Source of the DNA: Candidatus Propionivibrio aalborgensis
GTDB taxonomy: Bacteria; Pseudomonadota; Gammaproteobacteria; Burkholderiales; Rhodocyclaceae
Length of the DNA: 40,537 nt
Assembly: GCF_900089945.1 (NCBI RefSeq)
Contig: NZ_FLQY01000201.1
Location: 1-40,537 of the forward strand
Direction of reading: 5' to 3'
The translations under genes were made by a program, and so were the position numbers. Below the pieces are notes generated by a model. It ran no database searches. It had not been told where the DNA came from and worked only from the letters and a program-made list of their open reading frames with translations. This document shows, in pieces, positions 1-7,726 of this stretch. The first letter of the stretch is position 1; every line of letters begins with the position of its first letter.

Positions 1-219
1 CCGGTCGGCGTGCGCAAAGTTATCGGGGAATTCGAGCGCGGCGCGGCAGTGGCCTGTGTGTCACCCGAAGGCGCTGAAATCGCTCGCGGCCTGGTCAATT
101 ATCCGGCCAATGAAACCCGCCGCATTGCCGGCAAGCCATCAAACAACATCGAAAGCATTCTCGGCTACATTGACGAGCCGGAGCTGATTCACCGCGATAA
201 TTTGATTCTGCTTTCCTGA
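1..219 (+). CDS. proB: Glutamate 5-kinase, C-terminal end (partial)
   Basis: The gene enters from the left edge, in frame from base 1, and stops at TGA 217-219. The visible 72 residues are the end of the C-terminal PUA domain of glutamate 5-kinase, which makes glutamyl-5-phosphate in proline synthesis. Recognisable pieces are [34 protein letters not shown] and the terminal [16 protein letters not shown], typical of the proteobacterial enzyme. The amino-acid kinase domain lies outside the window. It converges with the porin gene, and a terminator hairpin sits between them. Confidence 0.93.
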   Translation, partial: PVGVRKVIGEFERGAAVACVSPEGAEIARGLVNYPANETRRIAGKPSNNIESILGYIDEPELIHRDNLILLS

Positions 220-282
220 TTCTGGTCACCTGATTCGGAAACATTGGCGTCAAACGCAGACGACAATTCCACTGGATTCTGT

Positions 283-317
283 AAACAAAAAAAACGGGCG
301 CCGAAGCGCCCGTTTTT
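283..317. terminator. Bidirectional intrinsic terminator between proB and porin
   Basis: A perfect 11-bp stem, 291-301 against 306-316 (AAAACGGGCGC / GCGCCCGTTTT) with a CGAA tetraloop, is followed by a T-run on the plus strand. On the left it is preceded by an A-rich stretch (283-294) that reads as a T-run on the minus strand. It can therefore end both proB (+) and porin (-) transcripts. Confidence 0.9.
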
Positions 318-342
318 ACATTTCTAAGAGACCGAAATCAAA

Positions 343-1479
343 TTAGAAAGAGTGCGTGACACCAGCAACGAATGTGTTGTTGTTCTCACCGATGAATCTC
401 GTGTTTTTGACGGGGCCAGCAGCGTTCAGAGTATCGTTGTCGTTACCGGCATAGGTATAGGCGGTGTACAAGGTCGTGCGCTTGGACAGCGAGTGCTGGT
501 AGGCCAGCGACCACGAACTCGAACTACCCGCGCCGCTACGGTCCCAACTCACGTCAGCATAGCCAAGCGAGACTTTGCCGTTAGTGAACACGGGCGCCGA
601 TGCACCGATAGACCAGACCCGGTTGCTGGCTTCTTGTGCCGAAGTACCATTGTTGTCGTTCTGATCAAGATAGGTAGCATAAAGCTTGACGACCTTGAAG
701 TCGTAAGTTCCACCCAAGGCCCACTCATTAACCGAATCCTGAGTCGCAGCCGATGAGGCGATAAGTGTGCTGGTGATGCCCTGACGGGATTGATAAACGA
801 CGTCAAGATTCAGCGGACCGTTGGCGTAGTTCAAGCCGGCGCCCCAGAAACCATCATTGCCCTGGCTAACGCCGTTGGTCGTCGAACCGCCGCCTTCGCC
901 ATAACCATAGATGGCATTGGCGGTGAAGCCGGACCAATTCGGGCTGGCGTAGGTAACCGCGTTGTTGATACGAGCACGGCTACCCGCGGAGATGGAGTTA
1001 GCACCAGCAGTGTTTACGGTGGACAACGCACTGATGGTGGCGCCACCCTGTGGATCATTGCGAACCGAGAAAGCATAGCCAGGAGCATACTGACGGCCCA
1101 GCGCAACGGTACCCAGCTTGGCACTGTTCAGGCCAACGAAGGTCTGACGGCTACTCGAAGTGGTAGCGCCGGCACCATCGGGGTCCGTTGCAGAACCAAG
1201 GCCGCTGTTGATATCCGGAGCGATGTAATACTCCAGCGTGAAAATTGCCTTCAGGCCATTGCCCAGGCCTTCTTCGCCCTTGAAACCGATACGCGAGCCA
1301 GCCCAGATGCCGGAGTCGATACCGCTGTAGTTGGCGCTTCCTTGGTTCGTACCCGAACGGTCGCCGGACGAATTGACAAAACCCGCATCAACAATACCGT
1401 AGACGGTGACGTTCGACTGGGCGAAAGCTGCGCCCGAAACCAGACCGGCAACTGCCAGTGCGATTAATTTCTTTTGCAT
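343..1479 (-). CDS. Gram-negative porin (Porin_4 / OmpC-like family)
   Basis: This 378-residue protein has a classic signal peptide (MQKKLIALAVAGLVSGAAFA, cleaved before QSNVTVYG). The mature start VTVYGIVDAGFV is the hallmark of betaproteobacterial trimeric 16-strand porins. It ends in Phe (GVTHSF), the outer-membrane assembly signal, and a GLKAIFTLEYYI-type strand and a FVGLNSAKLGTVALGRQ segment fit the family. It should form a general diffusion channel for small anions or other solutes; selectivity cannot be read from sequence. The ATG at 1479 is preceded by a good ribosome site (AGAGGAG). The gene is likely monocistronic, with its own promoter in the 214-bp gap after trpC and the terminator at 283-317. 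Confidence 0.95.
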   Translation of the reverse strand: MQKKLIALAVAGLVSGAAFAQSNVTVYGIVDAGFVNSSGDRSGTNQGSANYSGIDSGIWAGSRIGFKGEEGLGNGLKAIFTLEYYIAPDINSGLGSATDPDGAGATTSSSRQTFVGLNSAKLGTVALGRQYAPGYAFSVRNDPQGGATISALSTVNTAGANSISAGSRARINNAVTYASPNWSGFTANAIYGYGEGGGSTTNGVSQGNDGFWGAGLNYANGPLNLDVVYQSRQGITSTLIASSAATQDSVNEWALGGTYDFKVVKLYATYLDQNDNNGTSAQEASNRVWSIGASAPVFTNGKVSLGYADVSWDRSGAGSSSSWSLAYQHSLSKRTTLYTAYTYAGNDNDTLNAAGPVKNTRFIGENNNTFVAGVTHSF

Positions 1480-1627
1480 GGTGAATCTCCTCTAGGTTTA
1501 AGATCGGTGGCTTTTTTGAAGGCTCCACCAAACTGGACCTCTCATGGATGAGAAGCTGAACGAATGATGGCAAAGGCCAGGAGCGGGGGCAAGCTTGATG
1601 CGCCGATTCCGGTGATTGCTCTGCCGA

Positions 1628-1649
1628 TCTGTTGCATGATTGCAACAGA
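1628..1649. repeat. Perfect 22-bp dyad upstream of porin (candidate operator)
   Basis: TCTGTTGCA (1628-1636) is repeated as its exact reverse complement TGCAACAGA (1641-1649) around a TGAT spacer. It lies in the trpC-porin gap, about 150 bp upstream of the porin start. There is no T-run on either side, so it does not look like an intrinsic terminator for trpC. A regulator operator for the porin is the simplest alternative. No regulator is identified. Confidence 0.5.
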
Positions 1650-1693
1650 AGCCCGCCAGGCAATGCGGATTCAGGCTTTAGATGCCAGCCCGC

Positions 1694-2491
1694 TTATGCC
1701 ACCACGGCAAACAGGGCGGCCAGCGCCATTCCAGGGTCTGGCGCACGCATGAAGGCTTCACCGACCAGGAAGGCGTTCACGTGGTTGTGGCGCATCAACT
1801 GAACATCGCCCGTCGCCAGAATGCCGCTTTCGGTGACGACGATGCGGCCAGCCGGGATGCGCGGCAGGAGTTCGAGCGTGGTTTGCAGGCTGACCTCGAA
1901 GCTGCGCAGGTTACGGTTGTTGATGCCGATGAGCGGCGTTTCGAGCTGCAGGGCCAGATCAAGCTCGCCGCCGTTATGCACTTCGACGAGGACGCCCATG
2001 CCTAGGCTGGCGGCAAGCGCCTCGAAATCACGCATCGTCGGCAAATCCAGCGCGGCGGCGATGAGCAGTATGGCATCGGCGCCCATGGCACGAGCCTCAT
2101 ACACCTGGTAGGCGTCGACAAGAAAGTCCTTGCGCAACACGGGCAGTGTGCAGGCCGCACGAGCGGCTTGCAGATAGTCGGGGGAACCCAGAAAGAATTG
2201 CCGATCCGTGAGGACGGACAAACAGGCGGCGCCATGCCGCGCATAGCCGGCAGCAATTTCGGCCGGACGAAGATCCTCTCGCAGCACGCCCTTCGAGGGG
2301 CTGGCCTTCTTGATCTCGGCGATGACTGCAGCCTGACCTGCGGCGATCTTGTTGCGGATGGCGCCGACAAAGTCGCGTGGCGCCGGCTGTGCCTGCGCTT
2401 CGGCACGGATCGTGGCGAGCGGCTTGATCGCGGCGGCAGTCGCCATCTCCTGGCGTTTTACAGCGAGTATCTTGTCGAGCATGTCGCTCAC
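1694..2491 (-). CDS. trpC: Indole-3-glycerol phosphate synthase
   Basis: This 265-residue TIM-barrel enzyme closes the indole ring of carboxyphenylamino-deoxyribulose phosphate, the fourth step of tryptophan synthesis. Visible motifs are [11 protein letters not shown] (catalytic Lys), LRKDF, GINNRNL, TESGI and the phosphate loop VGEAFM. Length is normal for a monofunctional bacterial TrpC, with no fused TrpF. I chose the GTG at 2491, read as fMet and followed by SDMLDKIL, which matches the usual MSDILxKIL start. It overlaps the trpD stop as GTGA, implying translational coupling. An in-frame ATG at 2482 is the alternative. Confidence 0.96.
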   Translation of the reverse strand: MSDMLDKILAVKRQEMATAAAIKPLATIRAEAQAQPAPRDFVGAIRNKIAAGQAAVIAEIKKASPSKGVLREDLRPAEIAAGYARHGAACLSVLTDRQFFLGSPDYLQAARAACTLPVLRKDFLVDAYQVYEARAMGADAILLIAAALDLPTMRDFEALAASLGMGVLVEVHNGGELDLALQLETPLIGINNRNLRSFEVSLQTTLELLPRIPAGRIVVTESGILATGDVQLMRHNHVNAFLVGEAFMRAPDPGMALAALFAVVA

Positions 2492-3510
2492 TTGAACTGC
2501 CCGGCGAAGGTAGCGAACTGCTCCAGCTTTTGTCGTGCGGCGCCTGAAGCGATTGTCTCGAACGCATTTGCGACACCATCGGCCAGCGTCGCGGCCAGCC
2601 CGGCAACGTAGATGCTGGCGCCGGCGTTGAGCGCCACGATGTCGCGAGCCGCTCCGGGTCTGCTGTCAAGAGCGGCGAGCAAAACCTGCATGGACTCGTC
2701 GACGTTGGCGACGCGCAACGCTTTCGGGTCGTGCACGGCGAGATTGAATTGCTCGGGATGAATCGTGTACTCCTCAATTCGACCGTCATTCAACTCGCCG
2801 ACCAGCGTTTCGCCGGAAATCGATATCTCGTCAAGTCCTTCGCGGCCAAACACCGTCAACGCGTGCAGGCTCCCCAGGCGTTGCAGGACGCGAACCTGTA
2901 TGCCGACAAGGTCGGGATGAAAGACGCCAAGCACCTGATTCGCCGCGCCGGCCGGATTTGTCAACGGACCGAGCATGTTGAACAGAGTGCGCACGCCAAG
3001 TTCGCGCCTGACCGGCGCTGCGTGCTTCATGGCGCTGTGATGGTTGGGAGCGAACATGAAGCCGATACCGACTTCGTCAATGCACTCCCCGACCTGCTCC
3101 GGCGTCAGATTGATGTTGATGCCCAACGCTTCGAGTACGTCGGCGCTGCCCGATTGCGAGGAAACCGAACGTCCGCCGTGCTTGGCCACACGCGCCCCAG
3201 CGGCGGCGGCCACAAACATGGCGGCCGTGGAAATGTTGAAGGTCTGTGCGCCGTCGCCGCCAGTGCCGCAAGTATCCACGAGATGTGTCGCATCCTTCAC
3301 CGCAACCTTGGTCGAGAGTTCGCGCATGACCTGGGCTGCGGCTGCGATCTCGCCGATGCTTTCCTTCTTGACGCGTAACCCGATGACGATGGCGGCGATC
3401 ATTACCGGCGAAACTTCGCCACCCATGATCTGGCGCATCAGCGAAGTCATTTCATCATGAAAGATTTCGCGGTGTTCGATGACCCGCGTCAAAGCGTCCT
3501 GTGGGTTCAT
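2488..3510 (-). CDS. trpD: Anthranilate phosphoribosyltransferase
   Basis: This 340-residue enzyme transfers phosphoribose from PRPP to anthranilate. The glycine-rich PRPP loop [14 protein letters not shown] (about residues 83-96) and [21 protein letters not shown] are present, as is the C-terminal-domain motif MLGPLTNPA. The family more often has KHGNR; here it is KHGGR, a small change. The ATG at 3510 has a GGAG site and overlaps the trpG stop by four bases (ATGA), and the gene's own stop overlaps trpC in the same way. Together these form a tightly coupled trpG-trpD-trpC block. Confidence 0.97.
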   Translation of the reverse strand: MNPQDALTRVIEHREIFHDEMTSLMRQIMGGEVSPVMIAAIVIGLRVKKESIGEIAAAAQVMRELSTKVAVKDATHLVDTCGTGGDGAQTFNISTAAMFVAAAAGARVAKHGGRSVSSQSGSADVLEALGININLTPEQVGECIDEVGIGFMFAPNHHSAMKHAAPVRRELGVRTLFNMLGPLTNPAGAANQVLGVFHPDLVGIQVRVLQRLGSLHALTVFGREGLDEISISGETLVGELNDGRIEEYTIHPEQFNLAVHDPKALRVANVDESMQVLLAALDSRPGAARDIVALNAGASIYVAGLAATLADGVANAFETIASGAARQKLEQFATFAGQFK

Positions 3511-4079
3511 TTGGCGTGCTCCTCAAGAAAGTTATTCAGCATGTCGTGTCCGCGCTCGGTGAGAATCGATTCCGGGTGGAACTGTACGCCTTCGACCGCC
3601 AGCGTTTTGTGGCGCACACCCATGATCTCGCCATCGTCTGTCCACGCCGTGATCTCCAGGCAGTCCGGCAGCGATTCGCGCTCGATCGCCAGCGAGTGGT
3701 AACGCGTACACACCAGCGGATTGGGCAAGCCGCCAAACACACCCGCGTCGGTATGGTGCACTGCCGACACCTTGCCGTGCATCAATTTCCGGGCGTGGAC
3801 GATACGCCCGCCAAACGCCTCGCCGATGGCCTGATGCCCAAGGCATACACCCAGCAGAGGTATCTTGCCGGCGAACTCGCTAATCGCACTGAGTGCAATC
3901 CCGGCCTGCGACGGAGTGCCAGGGCCGGGCGAGATCACCAGATAATCTGGATTGAGCCGGGCAATCTCGGCCAGCGAAATCGCATCATTGCGAAACACGC
4001 GCACCTCCTGCCCCAACTCGCCGAAATACTGGACGATGTTGTAGGTGAAGGAGTCGTAGTTGTCGATCATCAAGAGCAT
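3507..4079 (-). CDS. trpG: Anthranilate synthase component II (glutamine amidotransferase)
   Basis: This 190-residue class-I glutamine amidotransferase supplies ammonia to TrpE. The oxyanion strand PGPGTP, the nucleophile Cys79 in GVCLGHQ, and the His168/Glu170 pair in QFHPES complete the catalytic triad. The start [14 protein letters not shown] is typical. In betaproteobacteria such a subunit can also serve as PabA with PabB; this cannot be told from sequence. It normally follows trpE closely, but here about 480 bp carrying a GxxExxY gene separates them. Whether trpG is still expressed from the trpE promoter or needs read-through is open. Confidence 0.96.
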   Translation of the reverse strand: MLLMIDNYDSFTYNIVQYFGELGQEVRVFRNDAISLAEIARLNPDYLVISPGPGTPSQAGIALSAISEFAGKIPLLGVCLGHQAIGEAFGGRIVHARKLMHGKVSAVHHTDAGVFGGLPNPLVCTRYHSLAIERESLPDCLEITAWTDDGEIMGVRHKTLAVEGVQFHPESILTERGHDMLNNFLEEHAK

Positions 4080-4094
4080 TGTTTAAACCCTTTC

Positions 4095-4132
4095 ACCACC
4101 AAGCCACAAAGACACCAAGTTGCACCAAGAAA
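4095..4132 (+). repeat. Left inverted end of the GxxExxY unit
   Basis: The 38-bp arm begins ACCACCAAGCCACAAAGACA and ends TTGCACCAAGAAA. It has three CACCAAG-type copies plus one CACAAAG variant. It matches the right arm at 33 positions with one indel. It lies immediately 3' of the GxxExxY stop codon and about 15 bp upstream of the trpG start. Confidence 0.75.
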
Positions 4133-4134
4133 AA

Positions 4135-4560
4135 TCATAGAACGATTCGCTTGATTCCGTCTTTGATGAGCGGCGTGTTGAAATTTATCAGCAGGCCAAG
4201 TCTATTGCCGGAAAGTCGTAAGTAAGTGAGAAGTTGTGCCGAATGAATGGGAAGCAGTTGATCGACCGCTTTCAGCTCAACGATCAACTGATCATCAACC
4301 AGCAGATCAACACGGTAGGCACCTTCGATGGTGGTTCCTTCGTAACAGATCGGCAACACGTTTTGTGAAATGAATCGAACACACCGACGCTCCAGCTCAA
4401 TTTCAAGACACGCCTGATAAGCTGACTCCAGCAATCCTGGCCCCAGCGCTTTATGAACTTTAAACGCTGCATCCACCACCAGTCGGGCCAAAGCATCAAG
4501 TTTGTCTGGAATTTCTTGGTGCATCTTGGCGCCCTTGGTGACTTGGTGGTTCGCTTCCAT
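4135..4560 (-). CDS. GxxExxY protein (PDDEXK_3-like family)
   Basis: This 141-residue protein carries the family signature G42-L-L-E45-S-A-Y48. A PD-(D/E)xK-nuclease-like arrangement follows: D85 in VDLLV, E95-L-K97, and Q109 in AQLLTYL. Biochemical function of the family is unknown; nuclease activity is an inference from the fold motif. The ATG at 4560 directly follows the trpE TGA, so translation may be coupled to trpE. A second Met at 4524 is also possible, because the first 12 codons are repeat-derived. No good ribosome site precedes either start. The gene is out of place in trp biosynthesis and is best read as cargo of the repeat-bounded unit. Confidence 0.85.
   Translation of the reverse strand: MEANHQVTKGAKMHQEIPDKLDALARLVVDAAFKVHKALGPGLLESAYQACLEIELERRCVRFISQNVLPICYEGTTIEGAYRVDLLVDDQLIVELKAVDQLLPIHSAQLLTYLRLSGNRLGLLINFNTPLIKDGIKRIVL
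4512..4550 (-). repeat. Right inverted end of the GxxExxY unit
   Basis: Read on the minus strand this 39-bp arm runs ACCACCAAGTCACCAAGGGC through ATGCACCAAGAAA, mirroring the left arm. It is also translated as the amino-terminal dozen residues of the GxxExxY protein. Coding and repeat functions therefore overlap. Confidence 0.75.
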
Positions 4561-6060
4561 TCAGTCCAGCCGCGTGTCCAGTCCCTGCTCGGCTAGTTCA
4601 GCCGCACGAAGAACCGCGCGCGCCTTGCTCTCCGTTTCGAGCCATTCGGAAGACGGGTCGGAGTCGGCAACGATGCCGGCACCGGCTTGCACGTGCAGTT
4701 TTCCGTCCTTGACGATGGCGGTGCGGATGGCAATGGCCAAATCCATATCGCCATTGAATCCGAGATAACCGACAGCGCCCGCATAGATGCCACGCTTGAT
4801 CGGCTCGAGCTCATCAATGACTTCCATGGCCCGTACCTTGGGCGCGCCGGACACGGTTCCGGCTGGGAACGTCGCTTTCAGTACGTCCAGCGCATCGAGC
4901 CCCGGTTTCAGTTTGCCTTCGACATTGGAAACAATATGCATCACGTGCGAATAGCGCTCGACGATCATGTTCTCGGTCAGTCTGACGCTGCCGACCTGCG
5001 ATACCCGGCCGGCATCGTTGCGCCCGAGGTCGAGCAACTGCACGTGTTCTGCGCGCTCCTTCTCGTCGGCCAGCAATTCGTCGGCCAACGCCTGGTCCTC
5101 TTCGAGCGAGGAGCCGCGCCTGCGGGTGCCAGCAATCGGCCGCACGGTCACGAGTTTGTCACTGCCCTGTCCTTCGAGCCGCACCAGAATCTCTGGCGAG
5201 GCACCGACGATGTGGAAATCCTCAAGGTCGAAGTAGAACATGTACGGCGAGGGATTGAGCGAGCGCAGAGACCGATAAAGCGCCAGCGGGCTTGCCGCAA
5301 ACGGCTTGCTCATGCGCTGCGAGAGTACGACCTGCATGATGTCGCCTTCGGTGATGTAGTTCTTGGCCTTGACGACCGCTTCCTTGAAATGCGATTCACC
5401 GAACAGGGACACGGCGGGTTGCGATGGTCTCTGCGATTCGGCCGGAATGCGTGCCGGCTCGCGTAGTTTGGCGAGCAAGGCTTTGAGACGCGCCTGCGCT
5501 TTCTGATAAGCACCGGGAACGCCGGGCTCGGCAAAGACTACCAGCGTGAGCTTGCCGGACAGGTTGTCGACAACGGCGATCTCCTCGGACAGCAGAAGTA
5601 CGATGTCGGGCGTACCCAGTTCGTCCGCGACCTTGCCACTTTTTCGGGTACGGGTCAGCCGCGTCTCGATGTAGCGCACGGTATCGTAGCCGAAACAGCC
5701 GACGAGGCCGCCGCAGAAACGCGGCAGTCCGGGCGACGGCGCAGCCCGGAAGCGCTTCATGAACTTGCCGATGAAGTCGAGCGGATTGGTATCGTCTTCG
5801 CGTTCGGCGATACGGTTGCCGGTCAGCACCAATACCTGATTGGCGTTGACGACGATACGCGTCGAGCTGGCCAGCCCGATGATCGAGTAGCGGCCGAAAC
5901 GCTCGCCGCCGTGCACCGATTCGAGCAGGTAGGTATAGGGGGCGTTGGCCAGCTTCAGGTAGATCGAGAGCGGGGTGTCGAGATCGGCAAAGGTCTCGAG
6001 GGTGACGGGGATACGGTTGTAGCCTTCGGCAGCCAGCCGATTGAAATACGCTTCAGTCAT
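4561..6060 (-). CDS. trpE: Anthranilate synthase component I
   Basis: This 499-residue chorismate-utilising enzyme makes anthranilate with TrpG. The tryptophan feedback site LLES (residues 45-48) with the downstream GRYSIIG segment is intact, so allosteric inhibition is expected. Catalytic-domain motifs include [13 protein letters not shown], the [20 protein letters not shown] block and [11 protein letters not shown] chose the ATG at 6060 ([18 protein letters not shown]), which has GTGGAG seven bases upstream. A longer reading from a TTG at 6078 adds six residues without support. The gene lies 3' of a Trp-rich leader peptide. Confidence 0.97.
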   Translation of the reverse strand: MTEAYFNRLAAEGYNRIPVTLETFADLDTPLSIYLKLANAPYTYLLESVHGGERFGRYSIIGLASSTRIVVNANQVLVLTGNRIAEREDDTNPLDFIGKFMKRFRAAPSPGLPRFCGGLVGCFGYDTVRYIETRLTRTRKSGKVADELGTPDIVLLLSEEIAVVDNLSGKLTLVVFAEPGVPGAYQKAQARLKALLAKLREPARIPAESQRPSQPAVSLFGESHFKEAVVKAKNYITEGDIMQVVLSQRMSKPFAASPLALYRSLRSLNPSPYMFYFDLEDFHIVGASPEILVRLEGQGSDKLVTVRPIAGTRRRGSSLEEDQALADELLADEKERAEHVQLLDLGRNDAGRVSQVGSVRLTENMIVERYSHVMHIVSNVEGKLKPGLDALDVLKATFPAGTVSGAPKVRAMEVIDELEPIKRGIYAGAVGYLGFNGDMDLAIAIRTAIVKDGKLHVQAGAGIVADSDPSSEWLETESKARAVLRAAELAEQGLDTRLD

Positions 6061-6130
6061 GAAATGCTCCACAAACAATTACTGCATCAAGAGGCACGGC
6101 ACAACGTTTGTGCCGTGGCAAGGCCCAGGT
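6061..6130 (-). promoter_or_regulatory. trpE leader region with strong hairpin
   Basis: The transcribed leader between the trpL stop and trpE contains a 10-bp stem (6095-6104 with 6108-6117, CACGGCACAA / TTGTGCCGTG). Around the Trp codons lie alternative stems: 6134-6138 with 6145-6149, 6122-6125 with 6150-6153, and 6114-6119 with 6151-6156. The last competes with the strong hairpin. The bases after the hairpin on the minus strand are not a clean T-run. Attenuation is well supported by the leader peptide, but whether control acts by termination or on trpE translation is unresolved. Confidence 0.6.
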
Positions 6131-6208
6131 TTACTGGCAGAAACGCCAGGGCCACGCCTCCGCCCAAAGAGCAGGCTGACGATGCAGATTGTAATGAAGA
6201 GCATTCAT
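6131..6208 (-). CDS. trpL: trp operon leader peptide (attenuator peptide)
   Basis: This 25-codon ORF starts at ATG 6208, ends at TAA 6131-6133, and contains three Trp codons within seven residues (LWAEAWPWRFCQ, W15, W19, W21). Three tryptophans clustered at the end of a 25-residue ORF directly upstream of trpE is the standard arrangement for ribosome-mediated attenuation. The start overlaps the gph stop as ATGA and has no Shine-Dalgarno of its own. Its translation is therefore probably coupled to gph, which would tie trp attenuation to read-through transcripts from rpe-gph unless another promoter exists inside gph. Confidence 0.82.
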   Translation of the reverse strand: MNALHYNLHRQPALWAEAWPWRFCQ

Positions 6209-6933
6209 GCGCAAGTTGTAAGTTGTGTTTTTTCCAGGTTTCTGATGCGTTGCGCAGCTTCCGCAACAGTGGGAACTATAGCATCGCAATCCAGATCGCG
6301 CACGTCAAGCCCCTCGTTGTAGCCGTAGGGAACGAGGAAGACATGGCAGCCGGCGGCACGGCCGGCACGAAAATCATGGACTGAATCGCCGATCATCAAG
6401 GTATCGGCCGGGGAAACGCCGATACGGCCACAGGCCCAGATCAGCGCCATCGGGTCGGGTTTTGGCTTCGGCAGAAGGTCGCCGCTTACAATCACGTCAA
6501 AATATGCAGCCAGTCCGGTCAATTCCAGAAGGGGCAGCGTAAAGGCGCCGGCCTTGTTGGTGATCACCGCCAGCGGAAGTCCTTGCGCTTTGAGATTGTC
6601 CAGCCCGTCGATCACGCCGGGATACGGTTTGGAGTTTCGTCCGTTTTCTCGCGCATAGTGCCGTCGGAAACTGTCCAACGCCTCCTTTGGCGGTGCCGAG
6701 GCATCGTCAGCCGCCTCCAGGGACCCGGCAAGGACGCGCTTGACCAGGTTCGGGATGCCCCGCCCTACGTAGCTGCGTATCGACTCCAGAGGCAATTCCG
6801 CCCGTCCGAGATCGCGCAACATGGCACAGGCGGCCGCGTAAAGATCCGGCACGGTGTCGAGTAGCGTGCCATCCAGATCGCACAGAACGGCGCCTACGGC
6901 CAGCGGCTCCGTTGTATCGACACGTGCCATCAT
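6205..6933 (-). CDS. gph: Phosphoglycolate phosphatase (HAD family)
   Basis: This 242-residue HAD-superfamily phosphatase has motif [10 protein letters not shown] (nucleophile Asp), motif II VITNK, a lysine in KPKPDP, and motif [19 protein letters not shown]. With the rpe neighbour this is the usual proteobacterial Gph, which dephosphorylates 2-phosphoglycolate. The start ATG at 6933 overlaps the rpe stop (ATGA); a second ATG follows at 6930. The stop overlaps the trp leader peptide start. Confidence 0.93.
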   Translation of the reverse strand: MMARVDTTEPLAVGAVLCDLDGTLLDTVPDLYAAACAMLRDLGRAELPLESIRSYVGRGIPNLVKRVLAGSLEAADDASAPPKEALDSFRRHYARENGRNSKPYPGVIDGLDNLKAQGLPLAVITNKAGAFTLPLLELTGLAAYFDVIVSGDLLPKPKPDPMALIWACGRIGVSPADTLMIGDSVHDFRAGRAAGCHVFLVPYGYNEGLDVRDLDCDAIVPTVAEAAQRIRNLEKTQLTTCA

Positions 6934-7631
6934 GCTTTGGCCCTTATGCTGTCCAGCTCGGCACGCATTGCGGCAATGACAGTGTTGTAGCGCTGTGGAT
7001 CGCTTTCCTTGCCGGCGCCGTAGACTGCCGAGCCGGCAACGAAGGTATCGGCGCCGGCACGGGCGACTTCGGCAATGTTGTCGACCTTGACCCCACCGTC
7101 AACTTCCAGGCGAATCTTGCGACCACTCTCGCGTTCGTAGGTGTCGATCCTTGCGCGGGCCTGCCTGAGCTTGTCGAGTGTCGCCGGAATGAACTTCTGT
7201 CCGCCAAAGCCGGGATTCACGCTCATCAGCAGAACGATATCGAGTTTGTCCATGACGTAATCCATGTAGTCGAGCGGTGTCGCCGGATTGAAAACAAGAC
7301 CGGCCTGACAACCACTTTCACGAATCAACGAAAGACTGCGGTCGATATGCTCCGACGCCTCGGGATGAAAGGTAATGACGTTCGCGCCGGCTTTGGCGAA
7401 ATCCGGAATGATGCGATCGACCGGCTTGACCATCAGATGCACGTCGATGACCGCCTGGGTCAGTGGACGTATGGCTTCGCACACGAGCGGCCCGATGGTC
7501 AGGTTGGGTACGTAATGATTGTCCATGACATCGAAGTGAATCCAGTCGGCGCCAGCGGCAATTACATCGGTGATTTCCTCTCCAAGCCTGGTGAAATTGG
7601 CGGAAAGGATACTGGGGGCGATGAGGTACAT
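6930..7631 (-). CDS. rpe: Ribulose-phosphate 3-epimerase
   Basis: This 233-residue TIM-barrel enzyme interconverts ribulose-5-phosphate and xylulose-5-phosphate. Conserved elements are [22 protein letters not shown] (metal ligands), [22 protein letters not shown] and the phosphate-binding GSAVYG. Length and order are standard. It is coupled to gph by a four-base overlap, and a 95-bp gap separates it from the upstream HD-GYP gene. The whole rpe-gph-trp block may be read partly by transcripts of the signalling cluster. Confidence 0.97.
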   Translation of the reverse strand: MYLIAPSILSANFTRLGEEITDVIAAGADWIHFDVMDNHYVPNLTIGPLVCEAIRPLTQAVIDVHLMVKPVDRIIPDFAKAGANVITFHPEASEHIDRSLSLIRESGCQAGLVFNPATPLDYMDYVMDKLDIVLLMSVNPGFGGQKFIPATLDKLRQARARIDTYERESGRKIRLEVDGGVKVDNIAEVARAGADTFVAGSAVYGAGKESDPQRYNTVIAAMRAELDSIRAKA

Positions 7632-7726
7632 GGCAATGACCTGCTGGGAAGAAGAAAACGAGCATTTTACCGCGGATGGCGCGTAAGTCGGCCGCTGCTG
7701 TACGGCCTTGTGTCCTTATCCCTCGA

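Larger units (their letters stand above)
4095..4550. mobile_element. Small inverted-repeat-bounded unit carrying a GxxExxY gene
   Basis: A 456-bp unit lies between trpG and trpE. Its ends are imperfect inverted repeats, 4095-4132 on the plus strand and 4550-4512 on the minus strand, with 33 of 38 positions matching plus one single-base gap. Both are built from CACCAAG-like units (ACCACCAAG ... GCACCAAGAAA). The unit contains one gene encoding a GxxExxY protein, whose first codons lie inside the right repeat. No transposase and no clear target duplication are visible, so mobility is inferred from repeat-bounded structure and from interruption of an otherwise compact trp operon. Confidence 0.5.
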
